In this document: positions 54,754 to 64,000 of the stretch, in pieces
How positions within the stretch are numbered: position 1 is the stretch's first letter
How the letters are laid out: each line of letters begins with the position of its first letter
From: Drosophila persimilis
Taxonomy: Eukaryota; Arthropoda; Insecta; Diptera; Drosophilidae
Assembly: GCF_003286085.1 (NCBI RefSeq)
Contig: NW_020825330.1
Coordinates: 248,001 to 312,000, forward strand
DNA length: 64,000 nucleotides
Reading direction: 5' to 3'
The notes under the pieces: generated by a model
What the model saw: the letters and a program-made list of their open reading frames with translations, nothing else
Database searches by the model: none
What the model was told of the DNA's origin: nothing
Position numbers and translations under genes: made by a program

Positions 54754-57700
54754 GAGTCTGCCCAGACGAAAATAGTCATCGTCAGTGTGGTATTGGAGTG
54801 GATGGTGGAGGTGGTGGAGAAGGGCCCATGCCCATCTTCCGCTGCTCGTCTTAATTTGTAAAAGTTTTAAAATGCCGTCACCGTCGCCGTCGCCGTCGCT
54901 TCTGTTGCTACCACTACCACTGTCGTCGTTCTTGTTGCTTATTTTTTATGCATGCTGAGAACAATCTCAGCCCTTACATACACATGCTTTAAATTCCTCA
55001 TCGCCATCCCTTCATTATGCCAAGTGCTCGCTATTATCATCATCATCAAGGCTGCTGCTGTTGGCAGAAGTTGTAATTCGGCGGCTGCATAATTAGAATT
55101 GTAAAAATGACAAGAAAGTATTTAACATTTTTGTAACCGCATCACACACGAAGAGGTCGAAGGAGGGGACATGGCGAAGGAGACGGGCCGGAGCTGATGC
55201 CGGAGACGGAGACTGGTGCTAGAACTTGAAGTGGGATTGTCAATGGGCACACAAGTGTGGAGCCAGGGAAAAGTTGTTATGGCACTTTGCATAGACAAGT
55301 ATCCCGAGTGCAGGAATTTCACCAACTTTTATGGGAAAGGGAACCTTTGTTTGCGTTTCAGTTCGATGCAACAGAATACAGACATAAGGCTTCATTATAA
55401 CACGAAAAGAAAGAGTGTGTCGTTACGGAAAGACGGACCGAAGTCTTAGTTGTTTTAGCCCAAATCTTGCTATTACAAATGGTATAAGATCTGGCCAGTT
55501 CCGATTTCATCTGCTCACCCTATTCAAGCGCACATTCCATAAACTTGACTTTCCGATTGCCTCATTGTCTGGATGGGTTTCGGGTTAATTGTATAACCTT
55601 GGCGTGCCCCGACCCAGCCTCCCTCGCTGCATCTTGCCTCGCTCGTCATCCATTGATGGCTTTGCCTTCCCCCTGCCCCTGCGTGGCACAGCCAGAGCGA
55701 CTCCCTCTCTTGGCTTATCAATAACCATAATGTACAGAGATGGGCACATTTCTGGAGCTTCTCTAACGAGCGCGTAAACGGCGCGTGCAATTTCCCAAAG
55801 CCATTAAAAAGCGAACTAGATAGATAGCGAACTGGAAGCAGAGTCTGCAGAGTGGGCAGGGTATTGGGTGTTGGGTTGGAGGAAGCGACGAAAAAATTGG
55901 CAACACGAACATTAAGATGGCGCCAGGTCAGGATGGAGGAGTGAAAGAATGGGACAGGGGCAGGGGAAGGGGAAAGGCATGGAGAGCGTGAAATTAAATT
56001 GAACAACTTCTGACAGCTAATCGGGAATCTGGAAAGAAACTAGAGGATGCCATTTGGCTGCTCTCCCACTGATCTCTTACAAGCATTAAATTTTAATGGC
56101 GCACTCAAAAAGTCTGCCACAAGATGGCCTGATGCCGTGCGGCGGAGGAGGTGGAGGACGAGGGGTTCCTGGATGGAGTGGAGCGGCGGCCAACTAATGA
56201 AGCCAGCTGTTGGTGGTTGCAAAACCGCAGATGCAAATCAGAGCAAAACCGAAAAACAGCAAAGATTGCAAGTGGCAGCAGCAGCAGCATCGAGGAAGGA
56301 GCGGCAGTCCTTTGGTCTTCCCAGAGTCAGTCCACTGTCTGAGGCAAATCGAACCCATGTCCAAACTAATCCGCTCTTAATTAAAGATTGCCACCACCAA
56401 AGTTTCCTCTGCCTGCCCTTCATCGCTCTGCACTCTGTCTCCAAATGTACTTAAAATTTTCCATATTAAGTCGTTGCAAACTAAAATGTTGCTGCTTGGG
56501 TCCATAGCAGGGCAGGGCAGGGCAGGGCCGGGCCCTGGACAGCCGTCGCCTAACCTCAAGGAATAAATCTTTGACAAAGCTGCGCCGCAAACTTGTTTGT
56601 CCAAGCAGTCGCAATCGGAATTGGAGTTGGAGCAGGAGCTCCTGCTGAATTTCGAGGATGAAGTTGGGCCCAACAGGAGCACCGAAGGTGTTATTAGAAT
56701 CCACCAGAATATGTCTGGGTTAGGATGTTCTTTGGGTGCGGATGTGGATGGGAATGCTGCATTGGCTGCTGGGCACGTGATAAGATCATAATCCCATTTA
56801 TGTCTTTACTTCCAGTGCAAACTTTTGTTCTTCCTCGAACAGGGTTGTGGGAGAGGAAAGGGAGAGGGTTGAAGGTGGGTGGACGCGGCTGTTTATATTT
56901 AAACTGAGGTCAGAGAGCACTAAATCAAGTTGCCAACGTCCAAAAACTTTCGGCGCATGCAAAGAAGCTGTTAAGCAGCTTAAAACTATTCCAGCCTTGG
57001 TCGACGCTCTCCCCATTTCTAGGGCTCCTTCTTTGGTCTTGCGTCTTCCGGTCTCTGTTTTCTATAGGGTTCCGGACTCCGTCTCCATCTTGGGCAATTG
57101 TTGATAAGAGCCCAGCCAAGCGACAGTTTACATTGGAACAAATTTGAGACTTTTGTTGAGAACTTTACGGCCGCATCCCCATCCCGGCAGCTTTCTTTCG
57201 GCCACGAAGGAAACTTTTTGTGGGCGCAACGTGTGATGAAGATGGTGGACAAGGATGGGCAGGAGAGACAAGGACAGCCATCCGCCAGCCTGATGTTATC
57301 AGGAAACCACGTATGGCATCCTATTTGCAAAGGGTTGAGGAAAGGCGAAAGCAGCCAGATATGTGCAGGTTCAGGACCAGCAGCAGCGGACAAAGCGAGT
57401 GTCTCCAGGAATCGGTGATCTCCTTTCGGCCCAGCTCTTCAGTAGCGGAGTAAGGGACCCAAACTATATGCTTCGCTTGGAGTAGGGCATCTGTATATTT
57501 ATCCTGCTCCTTGTTCCTCAACGTTCATTGTTGCTCATGGTTTTGTGTGGCAGCATTGGCAGTTCGGGAGGCAGGAGGTGAGTGTGGCTGCAGCTGCCAA
57601 AACAAATGAGCCTTAATGCGATTCGCTTGAAAGGACCTGAGATGTGCGGGTCTATCGGGCGTACGTCCTTGTCTGTCCTGTCTATTGAGTTTCGGAGTCG

Positions 57701-58120
57701 CTCAGTGGCAAGAAAGCTGTCCAGCAAGAGAAACCCATCCCGTTGAGACTTTCAGTCGGTCAAGATGATCTGATGCACTTTCCGTTAGGTGCATTTGCCA
57801 GGTACTCAGTTTGATTTTCAACCCTGAATAACTCAATTAGTTGCCCAAGACTGCACCTCCCCCATGCCATGCCACCAATGGAAATGTGTGGAGAGTAAGT
57901 AGCAATAAAAGGCAAACAATTGACTTTAAAGCTGTCGACTGCGAATGTAATTCGTCTTGTCAGACGAAAAATATGATTGAATTAACCATTTATGCTCTAT
58001 TTACGAGGCAGCAGCACAGATTGGGGATTGATGGGATGGGTGGGATGGATGATGCAGGCCAGGGTGACAGACTGAGAGACAAACAAGACAAACAGGACAT
58101 GACAGAGCAGACAGGACACG

Positions 58121-58180
58121 CAGATACAGATACAGATACATATACAGAAACATATACACATACACATACACATATGCACA
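58121..58180. repeat. CAGATA/CATACA hexamer repeats
   Basis: Degenerate hexamer array with units changing from AGATAC to CATACA. Confidence 0.8.
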
Positions 58181-60523
58181 TGGAAACATATACACACAGA
58201 GAGGCGAATGGATCCTGGCACCCGCATTCTACCATGTGACACATTAGCAGGAGCAGGAGGTAGAGCGGTAGCGGTGGCAGACGAGAACTGTTATCAGCTT
58301 GGGCAAAAAGTGTCCTGCGAATGGGAATTTTCCACTTACACATACTCATCCAAACACACACTCATCCACACGGAAGTTGAAATTGTGCGATGTCTGACTG
58401 CAACAGAAGCCATTCCACTCTGCATTCCACCTCCACTCTGCCGCCCAGCCACCCCTTGACTGTTTGCAATGAGGTTTTGTTTCAATTTCCTTTCGATAGG
58501 CCACAGACATCCCAAAAAGCAAGTGGAGGCATGTGGGACAGGACGCGGGCGTCGACAATTTCATGCATAAATTCATCGTGTGTGTTGGTTGGGCTTTATG
58601 GTTGACTGAGATTCGAGTGAGATACTTCCTTCCGTTATGTTGTTTGTTCACTACCACTTCCTGTCCCTGTCCTCGTCCCTCTTCCATTACCCTCCTTTTG
58701 CTGATGACTTTGCATCTAAAACAATTAAGTTTCATTAAAAAAAATAAAGATGGCACACACACCCATACACACACATCGCAGCATCGGTAAGCGGCCAAAA
58801 CAATTTACATACTCGACATAACTTGGCTTAAATGAGTTTTGCAACAAATTCGGACAGGACACAAGGCAACAAAAAACAGGAAAAAATACAAACAGTAAAG
58901 AGGAAAACATGAAAACGGAAATCAGAGAGTGGGGGAGGTGGGAGCAGGGAGCAGGGACCAGGGACCAGGGACCAGAGGACGAAAGACGTGGCTGCGATTT
59001 GCAGCTAATCCCTTATGGGCATTTGGTCCTGGGCCGGCTAGCCGAGGACCAGCGAGGACTAGCCCGGTACGCTTGCAGGTCCTTGCTCTTTCTCGCCGGG
59101 CCAGTCGTCCTGCCCGTCACTCAGTCCTGCCAGTGAGGCCGAGAGGCAGCCAGGCTCTCATGCAAATTTCATGGGGCACGCAGAGAAAAAAGCGATACAT
59201 AAAAAATGTTTAAATACATTTCCTGTCGTCTAGTCGCAGGGCAGGACGAGCAGCAGTGGCAGCAGCAGCAGTCAGGACATACCAGGACATGCCGGGACAA
59301 CGACGACAAGTGCGACAAGTGTGTGCCCAGCGTTGAGGGGCATGTGCCACATACAAATATACACACATACAGCAGCAACACCAACAACAACTGCGATGCA
59401 AGATCCGTGCACACACAATTTATATCCCTAACAAAACGACAAGCACTGCCACAGCCGCTTATCCCAAACGCCCTGATAGTGGACGGGCCTCATCCTCATC
59501 CGCATCCGCATGTCCCTACTACCCCCGTATCACCACTCCCCGTGCCACACCACTCCCCACTTCCCAGTCCCCGAACCACTCTCCGGATGAGTCCTGGCTT
59601 GGGCAAAAAACTTTTCTGCCGAATTTAATCCAATAATAAATGGAATATTGCTGACCTCGGGCATTAAATTAAATGTTGTTATCAGTCGAGTGCAGAGAAA
59701 TTATCAGTTGACTACCGCAGAGAGGAGCGGGAGTGGAAGTTGGTTGGGAGTGGACACGGATACGAATACTGGTACTGGTACTGGTACGGGTACGGGTACG
59801 GGGACCATGTACCACTGCAAGTGAGTTATATGCGCTGAAACTTGATGTTAAATGGCAAGAAATTGCAAAAAACCAAAAAGGAGCAGGAGCAGAAAGCAAG
59901 CCAGCTGGAGTGGCGATGGGATAGGGAAAGGGATGGGGACGGGCATGGGGCCAACTACGGAGTATGCCTGCGTCAGGACACTCCTCTCTTCTCCTTCCCC
60001 CTCGGATGCGCTACTGGGTGTGTGTGCCGTGGCTCTGTTTGGCCGGATATTAAGCTCGTTTGCATATAATTTGCGTTCCACAGACCGCAACTGAAACAGA
60101 AACACAAACTGAATCTGAATCTGGGCAGATGGAGATGGAGAAGCGGGACTGGGACTGGGCTGCTGGGACTGGGCTGTTTCTTCACTCTCAGTTGATGCTT
60201 TTGATGGTTTTTTGGCCCTGCCGCGATAAGAACACAGAACGCAGAAATGGAGCGACTGCTCTCCCGCTGCACTGGACCTGGGACACATTAAGAAGTCCAA
60301 ACTGCTGGTACTGCAGCTTTGCTGCTGCTGCTGCTGGACGGAGGAAAGCAATTAAGTTTGCGGTGGATATCAGGGCATCATCAAAGAGGGAGGTGAGAGG
60401 ACTGGACTGCGGTTATCCTTTTTGCAGGCCATGAACTGCGTTTGGCTAGTGCGAAAACTGACACTTTCGGTGCGATATTTATGGACGGTAATGAGAAACG
60501 GATACGGCTGGAGCTGTATGTGT

Positions 60524-60525
<2 letters not shown>

Positions 60526-60559
<34 letters not shown>
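60526..60559. repeat. (GA)n microsatellite
   Basis: A nearly pure GA run of about 33 bp, a potential GAGA-factor or CLAMP target. Confidence 0.9.
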
Positions 60560-60560
<1 letters not shown>

Positions 60561-61902
60561 GGCTGGCTGGCAGGCAAAAAAGCTAACGAAAATGTGCTCT
60601 AACTGTCGAGCAGATTAAGACATCCATATGCATATATCGGGAAGGTTACCAGCCCGTTCCCAGCTCAGTCTCAATCGACCGCGCCTGCACCTCCTCCCCA
60701 GTTCTGCAGGAGAGTGCCAGCAGCTATCCCCCCACATTGGGTGGCAATCAGCCAAAGTCTTAAAACACTTTTGCATAAGTTAACGTTAACCCATACATTG
60801 TCCCCCCATTGCCTTCCCAGCATTTCTGCCTGATGCTTTTTAATCCTTTTTGCGTCAGGACGAAGAAGCTCTAGTTCCCTTGTCCCAGTTCTGGAAGGGT
60901 GGAGGGTGCAGACTGAGGCGTTGATTATAATTGACTTTGGCTGAGTTAAGTGGCAAAATGGAAATACCGTGTACCCCATAATGCACACATACCCTGAGAA
61001 GAAAGAACTCTCACATCGATCCGGGCCAAGAGCAATAGAAAGAGGGGGATGGGGTGCGTTGCGATGGGATGGGAGTTGCCTCTCCACTTAAAATGGCATA
61101 TGCTCATATGTACTGCTACCTGGCCATGGCAATAGTTCTCATACTTATGCCTATTTTCCAATTTCCAAAACTTCCCCCTCTCTAGTTATCCCCCGGGCCG
61201 TGAAAAGACTTACGAGACATTTCTCAAAGCAAATGAAATGATGTGCAACAATTTTAATATAATCAGAATGTGAATGTGAATGGCCCCCTCTCTGTCTCTG
61301 GCATGTCCGAGGCGTTGTCCTGGACACTGGTCAGTCTCCCCTGCCTCGGCAGACACTCAGCCTGCGATTGCCATGGGGGCACCAAATTATGTTAAGTGTT
61401 TGCAATACCCCGTAAGGAATCCGGCTCAGACATGCACATGTCCTCGCAGTGTACAAGGAATAAGAAAAAATGGAATGCCTGCCGAAAACTTGTATCAAAA
61501 GACCTTCTTCGCCATGGAAGCCATGGAAACTTCCACCTCTGGAGCTTCCGGGGGTGGTCGTGCTCCTCTAACATGGAGGTGGTAAGGGTTGCAATGATTT
61601 GTGTGCGTGGGTCGCAAACAAAAGCCATTACAAACTTCAACGTCCCGGAAAAGTTTCCTCACCTGAAGAGGTATCGCTGGGGTATACGGAATGCCTCGAC
61701 CCGAGAGCCGGGGTATGCCACATATATCCAATACGAACCACAAAAGGGTGTGGAAGAGCCGACTTTCGACTAAATTTCGACTTTCTTTCCGCACCATGGT
61801 GGAAAAAGTGCGAAGAACTGACATAAAAAAGTTGTCGAGCAGTGACGTGTTCCCAATCGGAGTAACCATGCCACTCGCCTTCGTCTTTCAATTACTATTA
61901 TC

Positions 61903-61909
61903 AGCATCA

Positions 61910-61941
<32 letters not shown>

Positions 61942-61969
61942 ATCATCATCATCATCATCATTATCATCA
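61903..61969. repeat. (CAT)n/(CGT)n trinucleotide repeat
   Basis: A 67-bp ATC/GTC trinucleotide array. It creates polySer and polyMet frames that are not genes. Confidence 0.9.
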
Positions 61970-64000
61970 GGGCAATGAGGAGCCATCAAAATGATTAAAA
62001 AACTTTCGCATACCAAAATCAACATTTAAAATATCGTTTGAGGTCAACGGCTTCGACGCCGACGTCTCTAGCCTGTGGCAATGTGCCCTCCAGCCCAGCT
62101 CCTGCTCTGCACAAAAAATAATTGATCCCCAATGTCTCATTTGCCTCTCACACAGGGTCATACAGACACACACATGCCCCATTCTTCGGTGTGTTTCCTT
62201 GCACTCCCTCGCGCCTCTCGCCGCGCAGAAAAATCAAATTGAAGTCTATAACATGCTACTGACCGTCTCATAAAGCAATTAAGTGCATGTGGCTGACCAA
62301 GCAGCAACGTGTTGGAATACCCCCCAATGGACAGTGCACGGACAGCCCCAACAGTTGACCCTCTGCGGCAAGGACGCAACTGCGAGGACCCACCACGTAC
62401 CACTTCAGTCTCGTCGCCTCGTATGTGTTTGAAACCCTGTTGATGCTTCTCCCAGCATTAGGGTATCATCGTTGTGGAACAGGCGAAAAGCCGTAGCTGA
62501 GCAGAAACATCGTGATATGGGCCCCGCATGAACCTTGGAAGGAAGGATGCGAAGCGCTCAAGTAATTCATAGCCTTAATTATATTATATGACCCTTGGAG
62601 ACATTCCAAGACTATGCTAGTCCAAATGTTGCAGATGGCTTTCCGAGAAAAGCTCAGTTCTCTGCCAGAACAATGACTTGTTCGCTGTTGACTGAGATCC
62701 ATGAGAGCTTCAGGGGATGGCGATGGTGTTTCAGTTCCTCCACCCTCCGAAAATCTCGCGCGTTGTCTGTCCAATTTAGAATGCAAACAAACACATTCGC
62801 TGTAATTATAAATTAGCGCATAAATATTTCGTGGCGCTATAAAAAAAATTAAAACCGAAGAGTGGGGTGAGTTCCATCACCCAGAGGGCCTTGTCGAAGA
62901 CTAGAACACCCTATCGGAACACCAGTATCCTATCCATCGTACTGTTCTCGGAGGAGTCTGATGTCCTGCCGCAGCGACGGTACTTCTCCGGGAAAGCGTA
63001 TAGAAAGTGAAAATGGGTTTGCATAACAATTGTGGCGCTTAATTTATGCGCAGTCGGAGCCACATCGGCAACAAATCGGGAACAATAGCAATAATAATAA
63101 TTGTTTATAAATAAATATATATGCCAAGCGAATTTATGAGCCACAATCCCTCAACGTGGCCTTTGTGGTTGTCGTTGTCGTTGCTGGTGCTGTTGCCGTT
63201 GCTTTTATTTTGTTTGTTTGGCAATGTACAGATAAAAGTAATTAACGCCTATTCCGAAATGGTCATACTGAACCAGTTGAAGGGGATGGGGATGGGATGG
63301 CGAGACAGCAGGAGCACGAGTCCCAAACAATGGACAGCATCAGGCAATAATTATTATTGACTTATTGGCCATAATGACATTGCATTTAAAAGAGAGCCCC
63401 ACCGTCACCGAGCACCGAGAACCGCACAGCGGACAGTGGACAGTAGACGGTGGAAAACGGACGCGAAAAGTATTTGCATAAAATTTGCATTGACAACAGT
63501 TGAAAGCAATTGAAACAATAATTTCGTCATTAATGTGCGACAATCCGATCACCTCCCCAACGCCCCACACAGCCCCTCCACACACCAAATGGAATCCTTC
63601 CTCCGCTGAGAGCCATCCGTATGTCCAGCTTCCACCTGCTCCTCTGGTGCCGTGCGGTGCTGTGTGAATTGAAAACGTGCTTATCGCGGTGCATCAGCAA
63701 TGGACGAGCATTTGTAGAGCATTGGAGCCTGGCTGGGATTGGGATTGGATGACTGCGACTGCGATTGAGATTGCGCGATTGGTATTGGTGTTGGTATTGG
63801 GTGTGCTGGCAGTATCCACAGTTGGGTCTGTGCATTTTTCTGTCATTACTCGCACACTGCAATTGTTTAATGCGTTTAATTACATTTGTTGGCTGCCACT
63901 TAATGTTTTTATAATTAATAGAATCAATATTGATACTGGCCAGTGACCACGACCACGACCACGAACTCCAACACAAACCCCGAATGCAACCTCAATCGCT

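Larger units (their letters stand above)
48001..56000. other. Noncoding DNA
   Basis: No supportable gene. An AT-rich patch at 48880-49020 may be an old element remnant. Microsatellites at 49589, 51961, 53490 and 54725 are listed separately. Short open frames, for example 55216-55449, have no recognisable features. Confidence 0.45.
56001..64000. other. Noncoding DNA to the window end
   Basis: No supportable gene on either strand. Blocks at 61390-61870 and 62380-62800 are less repetitive than their flanks but show no domain or consistent frame. Listed repeats and chance frames explain the rest. Confidence 0.45.

Noticed and set aside
61770-61978. polySer and polyMet frames
   Set aside because: Caused by the ATC/GTC trinucleotide repeat at 61903-61969.
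61390-62800. Less repetitive blocks that might be pseudogenes
   Set aside because: No frame, domain or homology that I can recognise over the block.

Overview
The window is insect nuclear DNA, almost certainly a Drosophila X-chromosome (Muller A) segment. The evidence is a complete LIM-only gene that I recognise as Beadex (Bx, dLMO), GT-AG introns, tRNA genes with internal promoters and oligo-T stops, a gypsy-like LTR retrotransposon, and noncoding DNA dense in microsatellites. I cannot fix the species. The microsatellite load and the sequence style suggest a fly outside the melanogaster subgroup, such as the obscura group (inference). All positions were read by eye.

Layout. 1-1074 holds the 3' part of a fizzy/Cdc20-like WD40 sequence, broken by an in-frame TAG and by a large in-frame internal deletion, so I call it a pseudogene copy of fzy. 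1075-8855 is noncoding DNA with simple repeats and a dense ATCGAT-site cluster at 2639-2800. Two tRNA genes, tRNA-Thr(CGT) on minus and tRNA-Pro(CGG) on plus, lie head to head at 8856-9258. Bx follows on plus: coding exons at 10171-10658, 10741-10866 and 14267-14639 encode a 328-residue protein with two LIM domains. An in-frame 121-codon open extension follows the stop codon, then a long AT- and repeat-rich 3' UTR to about 17170. 17171-24373 is noncoding.

24374-32229 is a 7856-bp gypsy-clade (errantivirus-like) element in the same orientation as Bx. It has two 532-bp LTRs that read as identical, a TGCA target-site duplication, a tRNA-Lys primer-binding site, gag, a T TTTTTA frameshift site, pol (protease, reverse transcriptase, RNase H, integrase), and an env frame broken by a frameshift in an A-rich run. 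It is a very young insertion. 32234-64000 contains no gene I can support: it holds microsatellites, a possible small MITE-like element at 39737-40099 and one doubtful small ORF.

How the parts relate. Bx is a dosage-sensitive transcriptional cofactor whose level in melanogaster is limited through its 3' UTR, and gain-of-function alleles there are caused by mobile-element insertions. Here the 3' end carries miR-9-type seed matches and a GA-rich block, and a fresh retrotransposon sits about 7 kb downstream. The most interesting signals are the post-stop extension of Bx with an embedded miR-9 seed match, the exact 7-nt array of CTAAC branchpoint-like motifs before the last Bx exon, the 21-residue tandem repeat inside the retroelement pol gene, and the disabled fizzy copy.
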